The translations under genes and the position numbers were made by a program. A DNA stretch of 64,000 nucleotides. Source: Alviniconcha marisindica (Eukaryota; Mollusca; Gastropoda; Provannidae). How positions within the stretch are numbered: position 1 is the first letter of the stretch; each line of letters starts with the position of its first letter. The DNA is taken from contig JABMCL010003469.1 in the NCBI GenBank assembly GCA_018857735.1, positions 132,001 to 196,000 of the forward strand, read 5' to 3'. Below, in pieces: positions 1 through 9,981 of the stretch. Under the pieces are notes generated by a model. It did no database searches. It saw only the letters and a list, made by a program, of their open reading frames with translations, and had not been told where the DNA came from.

Positions 1-672
1 CCAGTTAGCCCTGGAGGTACAGTGTTGCTTTTTCCTTCAGTGAATCCTGAAGGTACAGTGTTGCTTTTTCCTTCTGTGAATGCTGAAGGTACAGTGTTGC
101 TTTTTCAGCTAGTGAACCCTGAAGGTAGTTTTGCTTTTTCCTTCAGTGAACCCTGAAGGTACAGTGTTGCTTTTTTCAGCCAGTGAACCCCGAAGATACA
201 GTGTTGCTTTTTCAGCCAGTGAACTAAGTTACAGTGTTGCTTTTTCAGCCAGTTAGCCCTGGAGGTACAGTGTTGCTTTTTCCTTCAGTGAATCCTGAAG
301 GTACAGTTTTGCTTTTTCCTTCTGTGAATGCTGAAGTTACAGTGTTGCTTTTTCAGCTAGTGAACCCTGAAGGTAGTGTTGCTTTTTCCTTCACTGCTTC
401 AGTGAACCCTGAAGGTACAGTGTTGCTTTTTCCTTCAGTGAGCCCAGAAGGTACAGTGTTGCTTTTTCCTTCAGTGAGCCCACAATGTACAATGTTGCTT
501 TTTCAGCTAGTGAACCCTGAAGGTACAATGTTGCTGTTTTCTCCCGTGAGCCCTGAAGGTACAGTGTTGCTGTTTTCTTCAGTGAGCCCTGAAGGTACAA
601 TGTTGCTTTTTCTTCCGGTGAGCCCTGACGGTACAGTGTTGCTGTTTTCTCCAGTGAGCACTGAAGTGTTGT
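1..672 (+). repeat. Tandem array of a donor-like unit, about 36 nt, end of an upstream intron
   Basis: Variants of ctgaaggtacagtgttgctt with a cttcagtgaacc spacer recur about every 36 nt from the window edge. The junction ccctgaag|gtacag looks like the CPEG exon ends of this gene (exons 6, 14, 24, 46), so the array may be seeded from a donor just upstream of the window. Because 36 is a multiple of three, both strands stay open, which gives spurious ORFs. Confidence 0.8.
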
Positions 673-676
673 TTCT

Positions 677-785
677 GTAGTGTTCACCAGCTGAACACTC
701 TGGGGGTCACCCAATATGTGCAGCTGTAAGGTGACAGATGCATTCCTTTGGGTGAGAGGGCTGTGTGTGGTGTGTGTGTGTGTGT

Positions 786-824
<39 letters not shown>

Positions 825-990
825 ATAACCCCACCACCTGGGCAGCTGTGTGCCATCTCTGGAAGATTTATTTCCATTTCTGGAGGGTGGATGCTGTTGT
901 GCAAAGAGTTTATCATGGCTGAAGATAGTCATCACATAACTATATGTGCATAACAGCATTTTAATGTAGCCTTGGTGTTCTTGCTGGTGA
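677..990. repeat. Dispersed element D, copy 1, with internal TG tract
   Basis: Shares long stretches with 25085-25360, including catctctggaagatttattt, a tatcatggctgaagatagtc block and attttaatgtagccttggtg. A TG tract lies at 762-822. Family unknown; the remainder to 1500 shows no coding signal. Confidence 0.7.
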
Positions 991-1504
991 GCCCAGAAAT
1001 GACTATGCTGTTGACAAGGCATTAAAACATAGTTGTCTGTCTTGTATGAAGATCCCTCACTTATTCATGATTATGAACTTGTTCTGTCTTGCACCTGTTT
1101 TTGATTAAGTAGTGATTAAATAAACTTTCGATTCATGTCAGTTCAGTTTAGCTTCAGGTGGTGTCTAAGTCCACATGGGCTGCTCTCTGCTCTAGAATTG
1201 AACATTTCCCTGGTGCTTTCATTGCAGTGGGAATGCTTCATTGGAATCCATGTGGCTGAATGACAAATCTTGCAGTGCATGCCTATCCATTCCTTCGCTG
1301 AATTACATTAAGTATATGTTAGGCTGATCTGAGCATGCACCCCCTCCCATTTGGTTTTGTGGGGTTCTCACTTAAATGACTTGAAACTGAAGCTAAAAAA
1401 TCTGTATTGAATGCAGGTCCCTTTGATGTCAACTGTTTTAGCAGTGCTTGTTGAGGGAAGCTCTGCAGGCACCATTCATAGCTTGTGTATGCTGAACTGT
1501 TTTA

Positions 1505-1640
1505 CCCTTGAGGATGTACCACTGGTGATGTTTATGTACCTTATATTTACTCGCATGCCAGGTGTGAGTTACCATAGGTGATGTGGGTCTTTGCTGTTGT
1601 GTTTGTGTGGCATCTTTTAAGCACTAATTAACTCCCACAT
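1505..1640. repeat. Dispersed element E, copy 1
   Basis: The stretch with gtaccttatatttactcgca, ccaggtgtgagttacc, gggtctttgctgt and caagcactaRttaactcc is shared with 42795-42905 and partly with 43125-43180. A poly-C run follows at 1687-1701. Confidence 0.6.
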
Positions 1641-1796
1641 TTGTTCTTTTATTTTACCCCTGTTTTTGCTATTTCCATTGCTTGCTCCCCCCCCCCCCCC
1701 ACTCCCTCCCAAAAAACAAAAAAACAAAACAAAACACACACCACAGTTTAGGCATCTGCATTTTGTCTTAGAGATGCATGTGTGTCTGTGTTGCAG

Positions 1797-1965
1797 GTCT
1801 GACCAATGCCACAGGACCAGTCAGCGCAGGCCACTGGGCCCTGGAAGGAGCAAGAGAACCCACCCCGGCCGAAACGGACAATGATTACTATGGCATCTGT
1901 CGCCAGGGCAACTACTGTCCAGAGGGCAGCACCTACCCCACACCCTGTCCACCTGGAACCTATGG
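1797..1965 (+). CDS. Exon 1 (SR0): first exon in window, anchor motif, lost cysteine pair
   Basis: Acceptor ttgcag, donor gtaagc; enters in phase 1, leaves in phase 2. It reads from GLTNATGPVSAGHWALEGA to PTPCPPGTYG. The first half has the layout of a PTGPCSAGYYC module, but both cysteines are replaced (V and A), leaving about 35 residues without cysteine. The second half, NYCPEGSTYPTPCPPGTY, is the start of super-repeat 0 (anchor cysteine codon at 1946). The gene must extend upstream because the exon opens inside a glycine codon. Confidence 0.85.
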
Positions 1966-2165
1966 GTAAGCTTGCTTTTCCTGTTTGGGCAATGTTCATT
2001 TTAATGTTGAGTATGATTATGGTTTGAAGTGTATGATTTCTTCTAGCACTGTTTTCAGTGTTGAGGGAGAGAGATGTTTGAATTCTTGTGTAAAATTCTG
2101 GGGTGAAAATGTGAAGGAACAGAAAATTGTTAGAATTTGTTTTTCTTCTTCCACAGCTGTGTTTA

Positions 2166-2640
2166 TTATTATTATTTATTATTGATCGCTTTATATAGTG
2201 CTATTCTCCGCTTTCGAGCAGACTCACTGTGCTCGCATGTGATTCTACATGAGTGAATAGCTTTTTATAGTGCGTTTTTTGAATATCCACCAAAGTGGTG
2301 TACTTACTGTGCTGGCATGGCTGGTGCCACATGAAACTGCTGCCATCTCGGCGCGTTCTGTGTACACCATACAACCATGCACCATGTCACCATGCAAAGC
2401 CACATACGTAAGGTGTCAGCGTGTTTAGCTGTAACCTGCCACCTGCACTTTTGGCAGAATGACCGGGGTCTTTTACGTGCCACTGTGGTAACACGGGGGT
2501 GGAACGGATACCGAAATAAGAGTCAGCACAGAAAGTTGACTCTGGAGAAGAAAATTCTCCCGCCACTCCTGCAGGGATTCAAACCCGCGACCTTTCGATC
2601 ATGAGTCCAGCACTCTATCCACTGAGCTATCCCCGCCCCT
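2166..2640 (-). mobile_element. tRNA-derived SINE, full-length copy 1
   Basis: Read on the minus strand it opens at about 2637 with ggggatagctcagtggatag (A-box like), a CAT in the anticodon position, and ggtttgaatcc near the B-box position (one C to T change). A conserved body of about 400 nt follows, ending in a TTA-rich tail at 2166-2183. A second full copy is at 47798-48246, and fragments are at 33988-34118 and 58750-58955. Confidence 0.85.
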
Positions 2641-2678
2641 ACTTTAGTGTGTATGTGAGTGAATGAAATAAATGTTTT

Positions 2679-2706
2679 TGTGTGTGTGTGTGTGCGTGTG
2701 TGCTTG

Positions 2707-2802
<96 letters not shown>

Positions 2803-2832
2803 CGCATGCATGTTTGTGTGTGTGTGTGTGGG
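2679..2832. repeat. Long TG microsatellite
   Basis: Almost pure TG over about 150 nt, interrupted by a few C and A changes. It fills most of the space between the SINE and the exon 2 acceptor. Confidence 0.97.
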
Positions 2833-2896
2833 TGCACGTATGCCAGGGAGGCAAGTAGTGTAACAGTTACGTCTGGAACCCTGCCCTGTATTACAG

Positions 2897-3072
2897 GTAC
2901 ACACGAGGTCTGACCAGTGTAGCTGGCTGCACGAACTGCCCAGGAGGCAAATACTGCCCCTACTCCAACATGACACTGGAGGGTCCAGACTGCGACGCTG
3001 GCTACTACTGCTCTGGTGGCTCACCTGTCAGCACACCTGTCAACCAGACTTATGGAGACGAGTGCCCCACAG
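2897..3072 (+). CDS. Exon 2 (SR0): GGKYC and DAGYYC modules
   Basis: Acceptor attacag, donor gtatgc; phase 2 in, phase 1 out, 176 nt. It completes the glycine left by exon 1 and reads YTRGLTSVAGCTNCPGGKYC, then CDAGYYCSGGSPVSTP, ending GDECPTG. The CxxCPGGKYC run is the usual centre of the family module, and the join GTYG-YTRGLTS keeps the expected GTY-to-GL spacing. The donor side is not repeated. Confidence 0.92.
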
Positions 3073-3279
3073 GTATGCCCGCACAGCTGGAGAAAACTGT
3101 TGGCCATGAGGAGATGTGTTAGAAGCAGACCATGAGAGAGCTTACCTAAAGTTCAGTGTGGAAATGATCTGCTTTGATTTAAAATGGCAGTGATGCATTT
3201 TGATAGTGCTTGGATTTACAGGTGAATAGAATCATTTCTTTTCTGACTGTATCTAAAAGTGTTTTAAAAGTAGTTTGCC

Positions 3280-3647
3280 AGTAGTTATAAACCTACTGCT
3301 GCTGTGTGTCTTACAGTACTGTAGTAATATTAGTCACAATCATTCATTTTAGACTACTGCTTCTGTTTGCCTTACACCTATAGTACTGCGGTTCATACTT
3401 GTTCATTTCAGACTATTGTTGCTGAGTGCCTGACAGTATTGTGGTAATATTTAGGTCACGTTTGTTTATTTCATACTACTTCTGCTGTCACTTTGGCAGA
3501 CTACTACTACAGACATTGGTTACACTCATTTGTTTATTTCACTTTTCCAGGCTACTAGTACAGAATTTGTTTACACTTGTTTGTTTATTTCACTTTTGCA
3601 GACCACTACTACAGAATTTGTTACACTTGTTTATTTCACTTTCACAG
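3280..3647 (+). repeat. Intron 2 acceptor-seeded array, about 62 nt unit
   Basis: Units of tttatttcactttNNcag followed by gctactactacagaattt recur, best at 3476-3647 and more diverged to 3280. Each gives a decoy acceptor followed by a degenerate version of the first codons of exon 3. Confidence 0.75.
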
Positions 3648-3909
3648 GCTACTACTGCCCAGCTGGGTCAGCTGCTCCCACCCCTTGTGGGGCGAGCGAG
3701 TACACAAACCAGACACGCAGCACCACCTGCCTCAGCTGCCCCGAGGGTCACTACTGCCCGGTCAACACCAGCGACCCCTTCCCCTGCCCGCAAGGCCACT
3801 GGTGTGGCACAGGGCAGTCGCTGCCCTACGTCAACCCCTGTGTGCGCGGCACCTTCAACAACATCACCGGGGCCATCGACAACACCCACTGCCTCTCCTG
3901 CTCTCCTGG
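3648..3909 (+). CDS. Exon 3 (SR0): three CPxGxYC modules
   Basis: Acceptor ttcacag follows three decoy copies of itself. Phase 1 in, phase 2 out (donor gtcagt at 3910). Reads YYCPAGSAAPTPCGASEY, CLSCPEGHYCPVNTSDPFPC, GHWCGTGQSLP and GTFNNITGAIDN, ending CLSCSPG. Two sequons, NTS and NIT, are present. GC content is visibly higher than in the flanking introns. Confidence 0.92.
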
Positions 3910-4010
3910 GTCAGTGTGACAGCAGTGTGCTGTTGGTGATGTGCTTGTGTGAAGCTTGCAGTTGCTTAAAGGGGAAACGAAGCAAAGATGCAAGCTGGCC
4001 TGAAAACGTA

Positions 4011-4122
4011 GAAACTGTGCACATACTTCTGTCTGCAGGCTTCGTTTGGTTTTTCTGTCAATAGCAGAAACTGTGCACATATTTCTGTCTGCAGGCTTCG
4101 TTTGGTTTTTCTGTCAGCAGTA
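4011..4122 (+). repeat. 56-nt direct duplication in intron 3
   Basis: Two copies of a unit with gaaactgtgcacata and ctgtctgcaggcttcgtt, starting at 4011 and 4067. Each contains a tctgcag acceptor-like site. Confidence 0.85.
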
Positions 4123-4328
4123 TACAAAAGAAGTACACTTTTGCTTTTTTTTAACTCTTCTCGGTGAAGATCAGAAAAAGTTTGGCTCGTGACATATCTA
4201 ACACATTTTCTGCGCATTCCAGCCTTATTTACTGATACAGACTAGGCACAAAATGGCAGCGCTTTCAGTCATGTTTTCATAACTTTCAAACAGTTTCTAA
4301 CAAACAAAACCAGAAACCGAGTAGAAAC

Positions 4329-4486
4329 AGCTATAATAATAATAATGTACATTTATCATGCGTTCATCGACGCCCTGAGCGCTCACATGATACATATTAA
4401 CCTAAATATGATATTCTGTACACATGCAGAGCATAGTTCTATCAAAACAATTTACGTAAAGTATTAAAAAAACACCCCAAAATGCA

Positions 4487-4533
<47 letters not shown>
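4329..4533. repeat. Dispersed AATAATAAT element with CA tail
   Basis: Begins taataataataatgtacatt, contains gacgccctgagcgctcac, and ends in a CA tract at 4489-4533. A related fragment with TAATAATAA and gagcgccctttctct is at 36335-36380. Probably a SINE-like element; class not resolved. Confidence 0.55.
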
Positions 4534-4534
<1 letters not shown>

Positions 4535-4882
4535 CACTGACTGTAGCAGAAACTGGGTACTGATATTAGTTAGGATGGAAAGACTGTGAGAAGAGGAAGG
4601 TTTTCAGTCTGTGAGTCTTTTTTAATTTTTCATATTATTTCGTGATCTGTTGATGAAACCTTTGATGTTAATTTGTTTTGGTTCATTGTTCAAGTTTGAT
4701 AGCAGTACATTTGTGAAAATTGTTTAGCATTTATGTTGAAATCTGTTTTGAGACTTTTTAGTAATGGATTTCAGCGTTTTTGTAAGATGTTTGATTCCCC
4801 AACATGATCAAGGGTTTGTAACTTACTTTGAAAATGTGCATAGAGTATATTTTTTTGGATAATTATGTGTAATTGTTTATTC

Positions 4883-5051
4883 TGCAAAGACGGAAAGATT
4901 TACCTGTTTACTGGTGTGTTGTTGCAGATGGTACTGTGGTTTATAATGCAGACTGAAAAATTAACCTGTTTACTGGTGTGTTGTTGCAGATGGTACTGTG
5001 GTTTATAATGCAGACTGAAAGATTAACCTGTTTACTGGTGTGTTGTTGCAG
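4883..5051 (+). repeat. Intron 3 acceptor ladder, three copies
   Basis: Units of about 62 nt with acctgtttactggtgtgttg, ttgcag and atggtactgtggt. The two upstream copies read TGG TAC TGT GGT TTA TAA if spliced from exon 3, so their use would terminate translation. Only the third continues into exon 4. Confidence 0.93.
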
Positions 5052-5245
5052 ATGGTACTGTGGTTCTGATGGCCTGGCATTGCCAACAGATGAGTGCGAT
5101 CCTGGATGGTACTGTACAGGTGGTGCAGAGTCAGCGCGACCCAGCGATGCCCTTCAGGGTGGACAGTGCCAGGCTGGCAACTTCTGTCCCAGAGGCAGTG
5201 CTGTGCAACTACCTTGTACACCTGGTTACTACTGCTTGGATGTTG
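5052..5245 (+). CDS. Exon 4 (SR0): WYC and GYYC modules
   Basis: The acceptor (ttgttgcag) is the last of three near-identical tandem copies; only this copy opens into a long reading frame, since the others hit TAA within six codons. Phase 2 in, phase 1 out. Reads WYCGSDGLALPTDECDPGWYC to LPCTPGYYCLDV. The donor ttg|gtaagt is itself copied about 25 times downstream. It is the only phase-1 junction that does not encode glycine (G|AG gives Glu). Confidence 0.9.
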
Positions 5246-6590
5246 GTAAGTGTTGCATTAGCTACCCTGTACACTTGGTTACTACTGCTTGGATGTTTGT
5301 AAGTGTTGCATTAGCTACCCTGTACACCTGGTGACTACTGCATGGATGTTGGTAAGTGTTGCATTAGCCACCCTGTACACCTGGTGACTACTGCTTGGAT
5401 GTTGGTAAGTGTTGCATTAGCCACCTTGTACACCTGGTTACTACTGCTTGGATGTTGGTAAGTGTTGCATTAGCCACCCTGTACACCTGGTTACTACTGC
5501 TTTTATGTTGCAAAGTGTTGCATTGGCTACCTTGTACACCTGGTGACTACTGCTTGGATGTTGGTAAGTGTTGCATTAGCTACCCTGTACACCTGGTGAC
5601 TACTGCTTGGATGTTGGTAAGTGTTGCATTAGCTACCCTGTACACCTGGTTACTACTGCTTGGATGTTGGTAAGTGTTGCATTAGCCACCCTGTACACCT
5701 GGTTACTACTGCTTGGATGTTGGTAAGTGTTGCATTAACTACCCTGTACACCTGGTTACTACTGCTTGGATGTTGGTAAGTGTTGCATTAGCCATCCTTT
5801 ACACCTGGTTACTACTGCTTGGATGTTGGTAAGTGTTGCATTAGCCACCCTGTACACCTGGTTACTACTGCATGGATGTTGGTAAGTGTTGCATTAGCTA
5901 CCCTGTACACCTGGTTACTACTGCATGGATGTGGGTAAGTGTTGCATTAACTACCCTGTACACCTGGTTACTACTGCTTGGATGTTGGTTAGTGTATTGC
6001 ATTAGCCATCCTTTACATGTGGTTACCACTGTTTGGATGTTGGTAAGTGTTGCATTAACTACCCTGTACACCTGGTGACTACTGCTTGGATGTTGGTAAG
6101 TATATTGTATTAGCCACCCTGTATACCTGGTTACTACTGCTTGGATGTTGGTAAGTGTTGCATTAACTACCCTGTACATCTGGTTACTACTGCTTGGAAG
6201 TTGGTTAGTATATTGCATTAGCCACCTTTTACACCTGGTTACAACTGCTTGGATGTTGGTAAGTGAATTGCATTAGCCACCCTTTACACCCTTTACACTG
6301 CTTGGATGTTGGTAAGTGTGTTGCACTAGCTACTCTGGACACCTGGTTACTACTGCTTGGATGTTGGTGTGTTGCATTAGTTAGCTTGTACATCTGGTTA
6401 CTGCTGGTTGGATGTTGGAAAGTTTGTTGCATTAGTTACCCTACACCTGTACACATGGTTACTACTGCTTAGATGTTGGTAAGTGTGTTGCATTAGTTAA
6501 CTTGTACACTTGGTTACTGCTGCTTGGATGTTGGTAAGTGTGGTACATTAGCTACCCTGTACACCTGGCTTCTGCCTCGATGTGGGTAAT
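5208..6590 (+). repeat. Intron 4 donor array, 53-nt unit, about 25 copies
   Basis: The unit is the last 30 nt of exon 4 plus its donor and a short intron piece: ccctgtacacctggttacta, ctgcttggatgttg|gtaagt, gttgcattag. Most copies keep a perfect gtaagt. Copies degenerate towards 6600. As 53 is not a multiple of three, adding one unit shifts the frame. Confidence 0.96.
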
Positions 6591-7011
6591 TATTTTACAT
6601 TAGCTAGCTTATCCACCCAGTTTTTTCTTCCCTGATGTGGGTTAGTGGATCACAAGTGTGTTGTATAAAGTGTGACTCACATTATCTACCATGGACATTC
6701 GATTTTTGCTCTTTTGAGGATAGATAATGTTACAGAACTGACCTTGGACACATGGCATATAAAAGCCAGGTAAGTACTGTAAGTAGATGGAATTCTTGAG
6801 AAGAGAGAATGAGATTAATTTTTATTGCCCAGCCAACCATGACATATCAGGGTGATTGAGAAGAAAGTACTTTCTGTGGCAGTGTTTTTGGTAATGGATT
6901 TGTGAATTTCTGTCAAAATTGTATGTCTGATTGACGTAGGTAAGTCACTTATTATTAGGTGTTAACCAGCACAGTATTGTAGTACCAGCTGTAACAACAG
7001 GAATGGGGCCT

Positions 7012-7300
7012 AGCCTTGTGGCATGGTATTTGTCCTACCATGGTAGTTGTCCTGTCAGGGTATTTATCCTGTCAGGGTATGCAGGGTATTTGTTCTGTCA
7101 GGACATTTGTCCTGTCAGGGTATTCAGGGTATTTGTCCTGTCATAATATTTCTTGTGGTATTTGTCCTGCCATGGTTTTTGTCCATTCATGGTATTTGCC
7201 AAGTGGTATTTCTCTTGACGTGGTATTTCTCCTGCCATGGTATTCGTGGTATTTGTCCTGTTGTGGTATTTGTCCTGAATGTTGTGATCTGTTTTTTGTT
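7012..7300 (+). repeat. Short ggtatttgtcctg repeats before exon 5
   Basis: Irregular units of ggtatttgtcctgtcaggg and ggtatttgtcctgccatgg over about 280 nt. Together with 6600-7010, where I see only unremarkable AT-rich intron, this fills the rest of intron 4. Confidence 0.8.
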
Positions 7301-7306
7301 CCACAG

Positions 7307-7393
7307 AGCTGGAGACCCCGACGGGCAACTGCAGCGAAGGTTACTACTGCTTGGCTGGCTCCCCGACTGCTACCCCGGTTGGATCAGTGTATG
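7307..7393 (+). CDS. Exon 5 (SR0): short PTGNC-GYYC exon
   Basis: At 87 nt this is the shortest exon in the window. Acceptor ttccacag, donor gtgggt, phase 1 at both ends, so it could be skipped without a frameshift. Reads ELETPTGNCSEGYYCLAGSP and TATPVGSVYG. The sequence fits between exon 4 (GYYCLDV) and exon 6 (GDVCMAGQYC) exactly as in other super-repeats. Confidence 0.88.
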
Positions 7394-7492
7394 GTGGGTA
7401 CTTTTTTGTTTTGCTATGGGTTTTAGTTTTTACTTTGGGGGGGGGGGGGGGATAGGGACAGGGTTCCCTTCTTTTTGTTGACAGCCTTTTAG

Positions 7493-7553
7493 CAGTAAGT
7501 AAGTAACTTGGTGTTTTACGCCCAGTCAACCGTTGCGGTTATATCAGGGCAAA
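7493..7553 (-). repeat. TTAC-tail dispersed element, copy 1
   Basis: Contains agtaagtaagtaacttgg, tgttttacgcccagtcaacc and ggttatatcaggg. Relatives at 14366-14405, 14545-14590, 54066-54108, 55713-55765 and 61510-61563, some inverted. It looks like the conserved 3-prime end of a SINE or LINE with a short tandem tail. Confidence 0.7.
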
Positions 7554-7867
7554 AGCCTTTTAGCAAGTCTCCGGGTTTTTTCAAGCCATGGAACCAGAAC
7601 TTAGGTGAAGTTTCTTTACTGTCTATGGTGTGGATGTGCCTATGCATGTGTGTTGGCGGGTATGCATACATATGTGTCTGTAGTTGACTCTTTAACATTA
7701 AATATATTTATGACTAAAAGTATTTTAGGCCATAATAGGTTTGGCGCACTAAGTGCCTGTTATTACTGAAAGAGCAAAGCTATGCTGGTTGTGACATAAA
7801 GGCGTCACATTATAAAACTGTCTGCTGAAATTGGGTGAAGTGTTCAGCTGTGTCAAAAGGAGGCATG

Positions 7868-8440
7868 GAGCTTGCATGGACATGAAGTCTATCTTAATGG
7901 AGTATTGCTGGAGCTTGCATGGACATGAAGTCTGTCTTAATGGAGTATTGATGGAGCTTGCATGGACATGAAGTCTGTCTAGAGTATTGATGAAGCTTGT
8001 ATGGACATGAAGTCTGTCTCGAGTATTGATGAAGCTTGCATGGACATGAAGTCTGTCTAGAGTATTGATGAAGCTTGCATGGACATGAAGTCTGTCTTAA
8101 TGGAGTATTGATGAAGCTTGCATGGACATGAAGTTGGTCTTAATGGAGTATTGATGGAGCTTGCATGGACATGAAGTCTGGAGTATTGATGAAGCTTGCA
8201 TGGACACGAAGTCTGTCTTAATGGAGGATTGGAGCTTGCATGGACATGAAGTCTGTCTGGAGTATTGATGGAGCTTTCATAGACATGAAGTCAGTCTTAA
8301 TGGAGTATTGATGGAGCTTGCATGGACATGAAGTCTGTCTGGAGTATTGATGGAGCTTGCATGGACATGAAGTCTGTCTGGAGTATTGATGGAGCTTGCA
8401 TGGACATGAAGTCTGTCTTAATGGACTATTGATGGAGCAG
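7868..8440 (+). repeat. Intron 5 minisatellite, about 44-nt unit
   Basis: Around 13 units of gagcttgcatggacatgaag followed by tctgtcttaatggagtattg, with deletions in some. Not related to a splice junction. Followed at 8733-8822 by five copies of tatgcagagctgtactctcc. Confidence 0.95.
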
Positions 8441-8976
8441 GAACTGGTGCTGCAACTGTCACAGTGACCCCAAAGACATTTCATACCCATGGAGTGCAAT
8501 TGATCAACAGCCTATTAAAAAGGGTGAGGATGGATTTCCCCTGGAGCAGGCTAGCTCAGTCATCTTTTTCTTCTTGACTGACAGCAGCAGGAACAACACA
8601 CAGACCACAAAGTGTTGTGAGAAAGAAAACATGTCACAGTTATGCCATGCCATTGCCTTTCCTCTTTGATATTTTTGCTCACAGCAAAGACACTACATAC
8701 ACATCCTTTCTTTACTCGGTCAGCTGAGCCAGTTATGCAGGGCTGTACTCTCCATTATGCAGAGCTGTATTCTCCATTATGCACAGCTGTACTCTCCATT
8801 ATGCAGAGCTGTACTCTCCATTCTTGTCATTTTGGGTTTGGATTGCATTGTGTTAGTGTATATATTGTCTTTTTGTCAGTTTGTGGCACCCCAGCATTAA
8901 AAAACATCTGATGTGGAGCAGCTTCTGCGGTCAGAGTCAGATAGTGAGCAGTAGCTTTACTCTGTTTGTCTGACAG

Positions 8977-9216
8977 GTGACGTGTGCATGGCTGGTCAGT
9001 ACTGCCCGGCAGGTAGTGCGAATGGAACCTACTGCCCTCCAGGCACGTACCTGGACACCACAGGTGCACGGCAGGAGAGCGACTGCCTGGCATGCACGCA
9101 GGGCCAGTACTGTGATGGCTATGGCAACGATCTGCCCACGGGGTCCTGTGATGCTGGCTATTACTGTCCTACAGGAATGAATGTGTCCTCACCTGCCGAG
9201 TACACGTGTCCTGAAG
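8977..9216 (+). CDS. Exon 6 (SR0): GQYC, TQGQYCDG and DAGYYC modules
   Basis: Acceptor ctgacag, donor gtaggt, phase 1-1, 240 nt. Reads GDVCMAGQYCPAGSANGTYC, then GTYLDTTGARQESDC, LACTQGQYCDGYGND and LPTGSCDAGYYCPTG, ending YTCPEG. The NVSS sequon is present. Part of the segment that is cut differently in every super-repeat. Confidence 0.92.
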
Positions 9217-9819
9217 GTAGGTAGCGGTGATGTTTTGGTGTTGGTGTGGGTTTTGCTTGTCCACACAGGTAGTTGTGGGTTTGTTTATTTCAATTATTTT
9301 TTTGACATGTTGCTTTCAGTTTTATTATTTCTTGATGTTTTGTTTGTGTCATAATTATATGGTGGGACTTGGAATTTGGTTAAAAACAAAAAACAAAAAT
9401 CCTTTGTTCTACAAAACTTTGTGATCATGCATGCAATGGGGGTGTTTTGTTTTCACGCCATATCTGTTAACACCAACAGACAGTTTTGTTATCAGTCAAA
9501 ATCTTGAATACCCTGAGTGTGAGTTGCTTGTCAGTGTACTAAGGAATCTTCTCACCTTTTATGAGCATCTCGGTTAAAAGTGCTTTCTGACTTTTTGTTT
9601 GTTTGTTTTTTGAGTGTGTTGTTGAAAATTGCAGTTGTTTTTTTGTGGACTGTAAATTAGCACAACTTAGATGAAACAGTGGAATAAGCTTGACAGTGTA
9701 ATCAACAAATGTTTTTCAGTGACTTGATTGTGGCCTCTTCTAGATGAAGATCAAATGACATTGAGTGTTCAGACAATTCTGCCTTACCTGTTGTTTAGTT
9801 CAGCTTTTTTCTCTTCCAG
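9217..9819 (+). other. Intron 6, no notable content
   Basis: AT-rich, T-rich on the + strand, ending in a ttttttctcttccag tract. No repeat or coding signal seen. Confidence 0.7.
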
Positions 9820-9981
9820 GCCACTCATGTCCCAGTGGCAGTCACACCCCAGTGCGGTGCAGCAGTGGTACTTACCAGGATCAAACAGGTCAAGGGTCGT
9901 GCAAGACTTGCCCCGCGGGCTACTTCTGTGACAACACCTTGAACCCTGTCGTCCTCTTCAACTCCTCCATCTGCCCTCAAG
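9820..9981 (+). CDS. Exon 7 (SR0): GYFCDN type-B module
   Basis: Acceptor cttccag, donor gtcagc, phase 1-1. Reads GHSCPSGSHTPVRC, GTYQDQTGQGSCKTC, then PAGYFCDNTLNPVVLFNSS and ICPQG. The GYFCDNxxxxVVLxNS signature also occurs in exons 17, 26 and 36, with weaker forms in 46 and 58, and marks one fixed position in each super-repeat. Confidence 0.93.

Noticed and set aside
2571..2637. A functional tRNA gene on the minus strand
   Set aside because: The head matches a tRNA, but it is fused to a conserved SINE body and the B box is mutated in this copy; the second copy is also embedded in a SINE.
2523..3024. Histidine/threonine-rich and cysteine/valine-rich frames in TG tracts
   Set aside because: TG/CA microsatellite translation; same for 684-1022, 33100-33451 and 53641-54038.
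7868..8440. CRISPR-like array
   Set aside because: Units are contiguous with no unique spacers and vary by internal deletions, and the context is a eukaryotic intron. The same applies to all other arrays here.
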